Of a stretch of 19,505 nucleotides of DNA, positions 1-6,081 are shown one piece after another. Each line of letters starts with the position of its first letter. The stretch's first letter is position 1. Made by a program: the position numbers and the translations under genes. Below the pieces are notes generated by a model. The model ran no database searches, had not been told where the DNA came from, and was given only the letters and a program-made list of their open reading frames with translations. The stretch comes from an uncultured Lachnospiraceae bacterium (GTDB taxonomy: Bacteria; Bacillota; Clostridia; Lachnospirales; Lachnospiraceae): positions 1 to 19,505 of the forward strand of contig CAJUAE010000064.1 of assembly GCA_910583965.1 (NCBI GenBank), written 5' to 3'.

Positions 1-2
1 TG

Positions 3-80
3 AAGGCGGCAGGATGTCCAGATTCCGAACCGACTGACAGCAAGTTCATAATAAACGATGTCGTTTGGAAGCCTTCGTGA
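3..80 (+). CDS. Possible C-terminal tail of an upstream gene (partial)
   Basis: The third forward frame is open from the window edge for 25 codons and stops at TGA 78-80; the last residues read INDVVWKPS. The other two forward frames close within the first 51 bases. Nothing in these residues identifies a family, and a 25-codon open stretch can occur by chance. No hairpin terminator follows before the next gene. It is listed only because the window begins mid-sequence and the frame could be the end of a real gene. Confidence 0.22.
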   Translation, partial: KAAGCPDSEPTDSKFIINDVVWKPS

Positions 81-168
81 AACAACCCTGATAATTTAAC
101 AAGAATGGCTGTACTTTTTTTCGTTTTATGTTAGAATATTATTGACACACTAGAAGGGAGGAACTCTT

Positions 169-633
169 ATGCAGGACAATCTTAGACTTTCAAGAGATGA
201 GATTATTATATGTTATAAGGATGATGTAGCACGTCTAATGCAGTATTTATCATGGTTGCAGGAAAAAAGCGGGACAGTTGCAACCGATATTTACAACGGA
301 CAGGGGATTGAAAAAAGTTCTATGGCAGTTCCAGTTTATGACGCGACGTTGCTTCGCTTTGTCAAGGAAGTAAAGCAGACGGATTTTCTGAATAGAAATT
401 ATGTGTACACTTATTCAAGATATCGGATTAAGACTGCAGCGGATGAATTGCGGATTATCAATGCCTGTTCGTTGCAGGAGATTACCGTTTTGGGAGATAT
501 TTTATCAAAGTATGTTCTGCGCGGAGATATAAAAGGAGCGGTTTGGGCAGAAGGTGTTCAAAATGGAGTATATCTTGCACTCTTGTTGAAATTAAAAGAA
601 TTGATGGAGATCAGGCAGCCGCTGGAGTATTAG
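169..633 (+). CDS. Uncharacterised 154-aa protein
   Basis: I do not recognise a named domain. The start ATG is preceded by AGGGAGG at 155-161 with good spacing, and a TAGAAT -10-like hexamer lies at 132-137 without a convincing -35. The protein is soluble-looking, with no signal peptide or membrane segment. It has an acidic/hydrophobic N-terminal helix-rich half, a central Tyr-rich stretch (YVYTYSRYRI, about residues 78-87) and a C-terminal amphipathic helix ending KLKELMEIRQ. The pattern suggests a small all-alpha protein conserved among gut Clostridia, but that is memory-based inference. It ends 17 bp before the TetR regulator and is probably cotranscribed with it and the thioesterase gene. 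No function is proposed. Confidence 0.8.
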   Translation: MQDNLRLSRDEIIICYKDDVARLMQYLSWLQEKSGTVATDIYNGQGIEKSSMAVPVYDATLLRFVKEVKQTDFLNRNYVYTYSRYRIKTAADELRIINACSLQEITVLGDILSKYVLRGDIKGAVWAEGVQNGVYLALLLKLKELMEIRQPLEY

Positions 634-650
634 GCGATAGGAGTTCGGGC

Positions 651-1238
651 ATGGGAGAGAAGTCAATACAGAAAAGAAAGTACATTTTGGAGAAGGCAAG
701 AGAGGTGTTTTGTCAGAAAGGATATAGAACTGTCACAATGAAAGAAATTGTGGAAGCCTGCGGCATTAGTCGAGGAGGTCTGTATCTGCATTTTACAAAC
801 ATAAAAGATCTCTTTGAGGCAGTGCTTGCGCAGGAGTATACAGATGCGCAAGAAATGCTCCAAAATGTAAAGGCACAGAATGTTTCTCCGGGAGAAATGC
901 TATTGCTGTATCTAAGCACACAGAAAAAGATGATTCTAAAAAAGAAAGATAATCTTTCGACAGCAATGTATGAATATTTGCTCGATAGTAAAATACATGG
1001 AAAAAACAATCCTGTGCGAAAACAGTTTGAGACATCTGTAGCAACTTTGGAATCGCTGATAACAGAAGGGGTGGCGCAGGAGTGGATGGTCTGTGAGAAT
1101 ATAGCGGAGGCGGCACGCAATATTGTATATACATTTGAGGGGTTAAAAATATCTTCTCGTACAATTGGCATTTCGGCGGATGCTGTGGACAAGGAGATTG
1201 CCTATATTATGGATACATTAGGTATGATTGTAAAATAG
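651..1238 (+). CDS. TetR/AcrR-family transcriptional regulator
   Basis: This 195-aa protein has the size and layout of a TetR repressor. The N-terminal DNA-binding domain contains the helix-turn-helix at about residues 29-48, with TMKEIVEACGISRGGLYLHF followed by the family-typical NIKDLFEAVL helix. The C-terminal part (about 60-195) would be the ligand-binding and dimerisation domain; it is divergent, so the ligand cannot be read. The frame is open further upstream, to an ATG at 543, but that stretch overlaps the preceding gene and is not TetR-like. ATG 651 has ATAGGAG at 637-643 and begins MGEKSIQKRKYIL, a normal TetR start. It sits between an unknown gene and a thioesterase gene on the same strand, which are plausible targets. 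Family assignment is secure; regulon is unknown. Confidence 0.93.
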   Translation: MGEKSIQKRKYILEKAREVFCQKGYRTVTMKEIVEACGISRGGLYLHFTNIKDLFEAVLAQEYTDAQEMLQNVKAQNVSPGEMLLLYLSTQKKMILKKKDNLSTAMYEYLLDSKIHGKNNPVRKQFETSVATLESLITEGVAQEWMVCENIAEAARNIVYTFEGLKISSRTIGISADAVDKEIAYIMDTLGMIVK

Positions 1239-1258
1239 AAAAATTTAGGAGGAGAGCA

Positions 1259-1657
1259 ATGCAAGAGACACTTGATGAGGTGCGAGAGCGATTTTCACAG
1301 GACCGTTTTGCGACAGTAAATGGCGCAGTGATCGAGGCGGTGGATGAAGGATACGCGAAATGTTCTATGAAATTAAATGATACACACCGCAATGCTTTAG
1401 GTGCTGTAATGGGTGGTGCAATCTTTACTTTGGCAGATTTTGCCTTTGCGGTGGCTTCTAATTGGAATAAAGACCCTAGAGTATCGCTCACGGCATCAAT
1501 TAGCTTCCTTGGCAGAGCAAAGGGAAATAAACTGATCGCAGAAGCTTCAAAAATAAGAGAAGGAAGAAAAACGTGTTATTATGAAATTGTTGTCAGTGAT
1601 GAGCTTGGCAGTCAGGTGGCACATATGACTTCTAATGGTTTTGCAGTGGAATCTTAA
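1259..1657 (+). CDS. PaaI-family hotdog-fold thioesterase
   Basis: This 132-aa protein matches single-hotdog acyl-CoA thioesterases of the PaaI type. The core motif at residues 45-68 (N45, G48, GG52-53, then LADFAFA with D60) corresponds to the N..G..HGG....LADtAFA region of E. coli PaaI. D60 matches the catalytic aspartate on the long central helix. The histidine of the usual HGG triplet is Met51 here. The later segment SLTASISFLGRAKGNKLIAE is the typical beta-strand region shaping the CoA pocket. The RBS AGGAGG at 1247-1252 precedes the ATG by 6 nt, and the gene lies 20 bp behind the TetR gene, so it is probably regulated by it. The substrate is unknown; an aryl- or acyl-CoA is likely from the family. 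Confidence 0.88.
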   Translation: MQETLDEVRERFSQDRFATVNGAVIEAVDEGYAKCSMKLNDTHRNALGAVMGGAIFTLADFAFAVASNWNKDPRVSLTASISFLGRAKGNKLIAEASKIREGRKTCYYEIVVSDELGSQVAHMTSNGFAVES

Positions 1658-1667
1658 TAAAATAAAT

Positions 1668-1697
1668 TTGCGTTTAAAATGTATGGGAATGCATAAA
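1668..1697 (+). promoter_or_regulatory. Weak candidate promoter for ldh
   Basis: TTGCGT at 1668-1673 and CATAAA at 1692-1697 are separated by 18 bp and could be a sigma-A type promoter; both hexamers match only partly. The 97-bp gap between the thioesterase and ldh genes has no hairpin terminator, so readthrough is also possible. No clear Rex-type palindrome was found in the gap. Confidence 0.22.
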
Positions 1698-1754
1698 TTG
1701 GTAAAAATGAACTTGTAAAAGTTTTTAGAACGTTAAGAATAAGGAGGATTTTGA

Positions 1755-2714
1755 ATGAAAGAGGTAACAATTGACAATAGAAAGGTAGCGATTGTGGGTT
1801 GTGGCTTTGTCGGTTCAGCAACAGCATTTTGTCTGATGCAAAGTGGGTTGTTTTCAGAGATGGTACTCATTGATGCAGACCATGACAAGGCGGAGGGCGA
1901 AGCACTTGACATCGCACATGGCATTCCATTTATTGGTCATGTAGATATCTATGCTGGTACTTATGACGATATTGTAGATGCGGCGATTGTAATTATTACG
2001 GCAGGTGCAAACCAGAAGCCAGACGAGACAAGACTTGATCTAGTACACAAGAATGTAGGTATCTTTAAAAGCATTATACCAGAGATTGCAAACAGAAATT
2101 ATCAGGGAATTGTCTTAGTAGTATCAAATCCAGTTGATATCCTTACTTATGTAACTTGTAAGCTCAGCAATATGCCAGAGGATAGAGTGATTGGATCAGG
2201 TACAGTGCTTGATACAGCTAGGCTTAAGTATAAGTTAGGAGAGCATTTGGATGTGGATAGCAAAAGCGTTCATGCTTTTATTATTGGAGAGCATGGAGAC
2301 AGTGAGATTGCGGCATGGAGCAGTGCAAATGTATCAGGTGTGCCATTGAATGATTTCTGTGAGTTGAGAGGACATTTTCAACATGAGGAGTCTATGGAGC
2401 GCATAGCAGAAGAAGTTAAAAACTGTGCCTATGAGATTATTGCTAAGAAAAGAGCGACTTATTATGGAATTGCAATGTCAGTGAGAAGAATTTGTGAATC
2501 AATTGTGCGTAATGAGCGTTCTATTTTGCCAATATCGCGTATGATACATGGTGAGTATGGCATTGAGGGAATGGTGCTTAGTATGCCTGCAGTATTGGGC
2601 GAGGAAGGTGTACAAACGAGAGTGTCAATTGCGTTAAATGAGGATGAGCAGAAAAAGTTAAAACAGTCTGCGGACACACTCGCGTCAGTCATTAAAGAAT
2701 TAGATTTAAACTAA
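1755..2714 (+). CDS. ldh: L-lactate dehydrogenase
   Basis: This NAD-dependent cytoplasmic enzyme reduces pyruvate to L-lactate, a fermentation outlet that regenerates NAD+. At 319 aa it has normal family length. It carries the Rossmann motif GCGFVG at residues 15-20 and Asp40 at the end of the second strand, which favours NAD over NADP. The substrate-specificity loop has Gln87 (the lactate rather than malate signature) and Arg93, followed by SNPVD at 124-128. The catalytic pair lies in DTARL (Asp153, Arg156) and GEHGDSE (His180). The RBS AAGGAGG at 1741-1747 sits 7 nt before the ATG. Gln87 rather than Arg argues against malate dehydrogenase. It appears monocistronic, with a very large inverted-repeat terminator immediately downstream. 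Confidence 0.96.
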   Translation: MKEVTIDNRKVAIVGCGFVGSATAFCLMQSGLFSEMVLIDADHDKAEGEALDIAHGIPFIGHVDIYAGTYDDIVDAAIVIITAGANQKPDETRLDLVHKNVGIFKSIIPEIANRNYQGIVLVVSNPVDILTYVTCKLSNMPEDRVIGSGTVLDTARLKYKLGEHLDVDSKSVHAFIIGEHGDSEIAAWSSANVSGVPLNDFCELRGHFQHEESMERIAEEVKNCAYEIIAKKRATYYGIAMSVRRICESIVRNERSILPISRMIHGEYGIEGMVLSMPAVLGEEGVQTRVSIALNEDEQKKLKQSADTLASVIKELDLN

Positions 2715-2720
2715 AAGAAC

Positions 2721-2844
2721 ACAGTTAGTATTTCTTTTATACACAGACACAAAGAGAATTATGCAGTTAAGGCTGCTCGTGTCTGGTGTGACAAGTAGGG
2801 GAAGCGCTTTCCCTACTTGATTTAAGAAGTACTAACTGTTTTTT
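2721..2844 (+). terminator. Large branched inverted repeat, probable ldh terminator
   Basis: Arms ACAGTTAGTATTTCTT (2721-2736) and AAGAAGTACTAACTGT (2824-2839) pair over 16 bp with one G-U, and a T6 run follows at 2839-2844. The 87 bases between them fold into two further hairpins: 2741-2750 with 2779-2789 (10 bp, one bulge), and a 26-bp near-palindrome at 2793-2818 (AAGTAGGG ... CCCTACTT). The predicted RNA is a three-way junction ending in a U-tract, much more elaborate than a normal intrinsic terminator. Termination is inferred; the repeats are read directly. Confidence 0.7.
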
Positions 2845-2895
2845 GTATGTACGCTATTTTATAATTCTACTTCGCGGAATCTCAAATCCAAATGG

Positions 2896-2919
2896 AAAAC
2901 GCCTGTCTTAGGCGTTTTT
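2896..2919 (+). terminator. Terminator-like hairpin with flanking A and T tracts
   Basis: AAAACGCC (2896-2903) and GGCGTTTT (2911-2918) form a perfect 8-bp stem with a 7-base loop, and the T-run continues to 2919. The A-run on the left would also let it work on the opposite strand. The right arm (GGCGTT) can instead pair with a second AACGCC copy at 2989-2994, on the far side of the next hairpin. Confidence 0.5.
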
Positions 2920-2921
2920 CG

Positions 2922-2987
2922 GCGTGAAATTTAGTACTTCTCCGCAAAGCAGCCTTTGCTGCAAGCGGTTAGAAGTACTTTTCACGC
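2922..2987. repeat. Long imperfect palindrome in the ldh-feoA spacer
   Basis: GCGTGAAA (2922-2929) pairs with TTTCACGC (2980-2987). AGTACTTCT (2933-2941) pairs with AGAAGTACT (2971-2979), and CCGC (2942-2945) with GCGG (2965-2968). The tip can close through GCAAAG/CTTTGC or GCAGC/GCTGC. More than 20 bp pair over 66 bases, with only two small bulges. No open reading frame or transposase accompanies it. AGAAGTACT also occurs at 2826-2834 in the neighbouring branched element, so the two may share an origin. It could be a small non-autonomous palindromic repeat or a structured RNA. Confidence 0.6.
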
Positions 2988-3030
2988 TAACGCCTATCTG
3001 CGCGCTTTGGCGGGCGTACAAATCAGGATG

Positions 3031-3061
3031 TGTGAAATCTTTGATTTCACATTAATTTTTT
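3031..3061 (+). terminator. Intrinsic terminator-like hairpin before the feo promoter
   Basis: TGTGAAATC (3031-3039) and GATTTCACA (3043-3051) form a perfect 9-bp stem with a TTT loop, followed by T6 at 3056-3061. It lies about 40 bp before the feoA -35 box and is well placed to insulate the iron operon from upstream transcription. Confidence 0.6.
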
Positions 3062-3101
3062 GTAATAGAAATAAAACAAAAGAAAAATTTTCCAGATAAT
3101 A

Positions 3102-3130
3102 TTGACAACTAATATATATTAGTGTATACT
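3102..3130 (+). promoter_or_regulatory. Sigma-A promoter of the feo operon
   Basis: A consensus TTGACA at 3102-3107 and TATACT at 3125-3130 are separated by exactly 17 bp. This is the best promoter match in the window. Transcription would start near 3137, giving a leader of about 30 nt before feoA. The spacer is filled by the operator-like palindrome listed separately. Confidence 0.85.
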
Positions 3131-3132
3131 AA
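3108..3132. promoter_or_regulatory. Operator-like half-site array in the feoA promoter
   Basis: ACTAATATATATTAGT (3108-3123) is a perfect 16-bp palindrome occupying the spacer between -35 and -10. It shares its right half-site with TTAGTGTATACTAA (3119-3132), which covers the -10 box. The array is therefore ACTAA-N6-TTAGT-N4-ACTAA. TTAGT-N4-ACTAA recurs at 3652-3665 before feoB. The TTAG/CTAA character recalls DtxR/IdeR/MntR-type sites more than the canonical Fur box, but the regulator is not in this window and its identity is inference. Confidence 0.65.
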
Positions 3133-3169
3133 CTAAAGTAAGTGATTATAACAAAAGGAGATGAACGCA

Positions 3170-3379
3170 ATGCCGCTTAGCATGGCAAATATTGGAGAGA
3201 TATTGAAAATTAAGAAAGTTGGTGGAAAAGAGGAGACGCGACAGTTTTTAGAGGGGTTGGGCTTTGTAGAAGGAGGAATGATTACAGTCATATCAGATAG
3301 TAATGGCAGTATGATTGTTAATGTAAAAGATTCACGTGTTGCTATTGGAAAGGATATGGCCAACAAGATTGTAGTGTAG
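3170..3379 (+). CDS. feoA: Ferrous iron transport protein A (first copy)
   Basis: FeoA is a small cytoplasmic protein with an SH3-like beta-barrel fold, thought to bind FeoB and tune Fe(II) import. This 69-aa copy begins MPLSMANIGE and contains the family-typical segments TRQFLEGLGFVEGG and IVNVKDSRVAIGKDMANKI. An in-frame ATG at 3161 lies directly against the ribosome binding site (AAAGGAG 3154-3160) and is too close to be used; ATG 3170 is 9 nt downstream and fits. It is the first gene of the iron operon, 33 bp before a second feoA, under a strong promoter with an operator in its spacer. Two consecutive but dissimilar feoA genes are common in clostridial feo operons. Confidence 0.9.
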   Translation: MPLSMANIGEILKIKKVGGKEETRQFLEGLGFVEGGMITVISDSNGSMIVNVKDSRVAIGKDMANKIVV

Positions 3380-3412
3380 CTTTTGAGAAGATTGATATAG
3401 GAGTGTGTTTGA

Positions 3413-3634
3413 ATGAAGACATTAAAAGAAATACAATGTGGACAGACTGTTAAAGTATCCCGACTGAGTGGTGAAGGTCCTATTAAGAGGCGCATTATGG
3501 ACATGGGCATTACAAAAGGGGTAGAGATTTTTGTGCGCAAGGTGGCGCCGTTGGGCGATCCTGTTGAAGTCACAGTTCGAGGATATGAATTGTCACTTAG
3601 AAAAGCAGATGCAGAAATGATTATTGTAGAATAA
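3413..3634 (+). CDS. feoA: Ferrous iron transport protein A (second copy)
   Basis: This second FeoA of 73 aa has the classical pattern: an N-terminal KTLKEIQCGQTVKVSRLSGEGPIKRRIMDMG followed by ITKGVEIFVRKVAPLGDPVEV and RGYELSLRKADAEMI. These are the strands of the SH3-like fold; the RRIMDMG and APLGDP segments are the parts most conserved in FeoA. It shares little with the first copy beyond the fold, so the two probably play different roles, for example distinct FeoB contacts (inference). ATAGGAG at 3397-3403 precedes the ATG by 9 nt. It is followed by a 123-bp gap holding a further operator-like site before feoB. Confidence 0.93.
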   Translation: MKTLKEIQCGQTVKVSRLSGEGPIKRRIMDMGITKGVEIFVRKVAPLGDPVEVTVRGYELSLRKADAEMIIVE

Positions 3635-3640
3635 TTTTTT

Positions 3641-3668
3641 TTGCACAATAGTTAGTATAAACTAATAT
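3641..3668 (+). promoter_or_regulatory. Second operator-like site and possible internal feoB promoter
   Basis: TTAGTATAAACTAA (3652-3665) repeats the TTAGT-N4-ACTAA pattern of the feoA promoter. It lies between a TTGCAC (3641-3646) and a TAATAT (3663-3668) spaced by 16 bp, a moderate promoter match. As at feoA, the operator would fill the spacer and reach the -10 box. The repetition within one operon supports a real regulatory site. Confidence 0.5.
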
Positions 3669-3757
3669 TAATTATTTAATTATAACACAAAATAGTGATT
3701 ACAAATATCTTGCTAAAATAGATTTTGGGAGGATATTGTAAAAGGAAAGGAGTAATT

Positions 3758-5917
3758 ATGTCAGTAAAAATTGCACTTGCAGGGAATCCAAACTGTGGAA
3801 AGACAACACTGTTCAATGCGTTGACTGGTTCCAATCAGTTTGTTGGCAATTGGCCAGGCGTGACCGTTGAGAAAAAAGAGGGAAGATGGAAAGAAGATGG
3901 AGAGATCGTTATCGTGGATCTTCCTGGAATTTACTCACTTTCGCCATACACATTGGAGGAGGTTGTCGCCAGAAATTATCTAATTCAGGAACGACCAGAT
4001 GCAATTTTAAATATTGTGGATGGCACGAATATTGAGCGAAATCTATATTTGTCAACACAATTGACAGAGCTTGGTATTCCGGTTGTTATGGCAGTGAATA
4101 TGATAGATATTTTAGAGAGAAATGGAGATATAGTACATATAAACAAGCTGTCAAAAGCGTTTGGCTGCCCCGTTGTGGAAATCTCTGCTTTAAAAGGGAA
4201 TGGCATCAATAAGGCAATTGAGAAAACAATTGCAGTGGCAAAAGAAAAATCAATTGCATTAAAAGACATATTTGATAGACGCGTAGAAGAAGTAATTGAT
4301 GTTGTAAAGAAAAAGCTTAACACTCAAATGCCACAAGAACAACAACGATTTTTTGCCATTAAACTTCTTGAGAGAGATAAAAAAATTGCCGCGTTTCTGG
4401 ACAATGTGCCAGATGTGACCAGTGAGATTCAGATGTTAGAAGAAATTTTTGATGATGATATAGAAAGTATTATTACAAATGAGCGATATGTCTATATTTC
4501 AAGTATTATTGCTGAATGCGTTACAAAAAAGAGGCGGGACGACTTGACGATATCAGATAAAATTGATAGGATTGTCACAAACAGGTGGCTTGCACTTCCG
4601 GTTTTTGCAGCGGTGATGTTTCTTGTGTACTATATATCTGTCACAACAGTCGGCACATTTGTGACAGATTGGACCAACGATGTTTTGTTTGGCGAGATTA
4701 TCCCTCCAGCGATTGAGAGCGGACTTGTGGCGATTGGCTGTGTAGATTGGATGCAGGCGCTTATATTAGATGGAATTGTTGCAGGGGTGGGCGCTGTGCT
4801 TGGATTTGTGCCACAGATGCTAGTATTGTTTTTATTTCTTGCATTTTTGGAAGCCTGTGGATATATGGCGCGCGTAGCATTTATTATGGATAGAATTTTT
4901 CGTAAATTCGGTCTTTCTGGAAAGTCCTTTATCCCAATGTTGATTGGCTCAGGGTGTGGGGTTCCAGGCATTATGGCATCAAGGACAATTGAGAGTGACA
5001 GAGACCGTAAGATGACAATTATGACTACAACTTTTGTTCCATGTGGAGCAAAACTTCCAATTATTGCATTGATTGCGGGAGCATTTTTTGACAATGCAGG
5101 CTGGGTTTCATGGAGTGCCTACTTTGTGGGGATTGCAGCGATTATCTGTTCGGGAATTATTTTGAAAAAGACAAGAATGTTTGTGGGAGACCCAGCGCCG
5201 TTTGTTATGGAACTTCCTTCTTACCATATGCCAACTGTGGGAAATGTACTTAGAAGTATGTGGGAACGCGGTTGGTCCTTTATAAGGAAAGCGGGAACAA
5301 TTATTCTGTTATCTACCATTGTACTATGGTTTTTTATGAGCTTTGGCTGGTCCGAGGAAGGCTTTGGTATGGTCGAAACGTTGAATGAAAGTATCCTTGC
5401 ACAGATTGGGAATGGGATTGCATGGATTTTTGCACCGCTTGGATGGACACAGGGCGGCGAGGGTTGGAAGATGGCAGTAGCAGCAGTGACTGGCCTGATC
5501 GCAAAAGAGAATGTTGTCGCTACATTTGGAATGCTGTTTGGCTTTGCTGAGGTTGCGGAGGATGGCGCTGAGATATGGGGAAATCTTGCAGTGGTTATGA
5601 CACCTGCAGCAGCATATGGTTTCCTGGTGTTTAATCTGTTGTGTGCACCATGCTTTGCGGCAATGGGAGCCATTCGCAGAGAGATGAACAATGCAAAGTG
5701 GTTCTGGTTTGCAATTGGTTATCAGTGTGGCCTTGCTTATATTGTTTCTTTGTGTATTTATCAGATTGGCACATTGATTACAACAGGTGTATTTGGTGTG
5801 GGTACTGCGATTGCGTTTTTGCTTGTGCTTGGATTTCTGTATCTGCTTGTCAGACCATATAGAGAATCTGCAATATTGCCGTTTTCTGGAAGAAAACGGC
5901 TGTCAAAAACACTTTAG
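3758..5917 (+). CDS. feoB: Ferrous iron transport protein B (GTPase-permease)
   Basis: FeoB imports Fe(II) across the cytoplasmic membrane under control of its cytoplasmic G domain. The 719-aa protein starts with G1 GNPNCGKT (residues 9-16), switch I NWPGVTVEKKEG, G3 DLPG (54-57), G4 NMID (114-117) and G5 SALKG (143-147). A helical GDI-like region follows to about 270, then multiple membrane segments from about residue 285. The first gate motif GSGCGVPG is near residue 400 and the conserved CAPC near 629-632. The frame is open upstream to 3725, but ATG 3758 follows GGAAAGGAG (3744-3752) and gives the normal MSVKIALAGNPN start. A Cys-rich partner gene follows. Confidence 0.97.
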   Translation: MSVKIALAGNPNCGKTTLFNALTGSNQFVGNWPGVTVEKKEGRWKEDGEIVIVDLPGIYSLSPYTLEEVVARNYLIQERPDAILNIVDGTNIERNLYLSTQLTELGIPVVMAVNMIDILERNGDIVHINKLSKAFGCPVVEISALKGNGINKAIEKTIAVAKEKSIALKDIFDRRVEEVIDVVKKKLNTQMPQEQQRFFAIKLLERDKKIAAFLDNVPDVTSEIQMLEEIFDDDIESIITNERYVYISSIIAECVTKKRRDDLTISDKIDRIVTNRWLALPVFAAVMFLVYYISVTTVGTFVTDWTNDVLFGEIIPPAIESGLVAIGCVDWMQALILDGIVAGVGAVLGFVPQMLVLFLFLAFLEACGYMARVAFIMDRIFRKFGLSGKSFIPMLIGSGCGVPGIMASRTIESDRDRKMTIMTTTFVPCGAKLPIIALIAGAFFDNAGWVSWSAYFVGIAAIICSGIILKKTRMFVGDPAPFVMELPSYHMPTVGNVLRSMWERGWSFIRKAGTIILLSTIVLWFFMSFGWSEEGFGMVETLNESILAQIGNGIAWIFAPLGWTQGGEGWKMAVAAVTGLIAKENVVATFGMLFGFAEVAEDGAEIWGNLAVVMTPAAAYGFLVFNLLCAPCFAAMGAIRREMNNAKWFWFAIGYQCGLAYIVSLCIYQIGTLITTGVFGVGTAIAFLLVLGFLYLLVRPYRESAILPFSGRKRLSKTL

Positions 5918-5943
5918 TAAAGAAGATGAAGAAAGGATATGGG

Positions 5944-6081
5944 ATGATGGGAACATTGATTACAGGAGTAATTTTATTGGTGGTTGTCGGATTGGCGTTG
6001 CGCAGTATAATATACAACAAAAGAAGTGGAAAATCGCTGCAGTGCGGAGGCGACTGCAGCAAGTGTAAAGGCTGTCATTGA
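5944..6081 (+). CDS. FeoB-associated Cys-rich membrane protein
   Basis: A 45-aa protein directly follows feoB (26 bp). It has one N-terminal membrane segment (TLITGVILLVVVGLALRSII), a basic YNKRSGKS linker and a C-terminal cluster CGGDCSKCKGC, i.e. C-x3-C-x2-C-x2-C. This is the layout of the small FeoB-associated Cys-rich proteins encoded at the end of many Firmicute and Bacteroidetes feo operons. They may handle Fe(II) or electrons at the membrane; their function is not established. AAAGGA at 5932-5937 supports ATG 5944; ATG 5947 and ATG 5926 are in-frame alternatives. Its last 7 bases overlap the end of the convergent MATE gene. Confidence 0.85.
   Translation: MMGTLITGVILLVVVGLALRSIIYNKRSGKSLQCGGDCSKCKGCH

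Noticed and set aside
543..650. N-terminal extension of the TetR frame
   Set aside because: The extension overlaps the upstream gene, lacks TetR character and has no RBS, while ATG 651 has ATAGGAG at good spacing.
713..1192. Long minus-strand open frame opposite the TetR gene
   Set aside because: It runs antisense to a clear TetR protein, has a biased Ser/Ile-rich composition and no RBS. Other antisense frames opposite ldh, feoB, the kinase, the peroxiredoxin genes, the ATPase and the PurF-like gene were rejected for the same reason.
1719..1740. Promoter TTGTAA/TAAGAAT directly before the ldh RBS
   Set aside because: The spacing is too short and the transcript would begin inside or after the ribosome binding site.
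2715..3100. Insertion sequence remnant or CRISPR array in the ldh-feoA spacer
   Set aside because: There is no open frame or transposase fragment, and the repeats are inverted and unequal rather than evenly spaced direct repeats.
3133..3648. 171-aa minus-strand open frame across both feoA genes
   Set aside because: Both forward feoA genes are convincing with RBS and family motifs. The reverse frame is a shadow made possible by their codon use.
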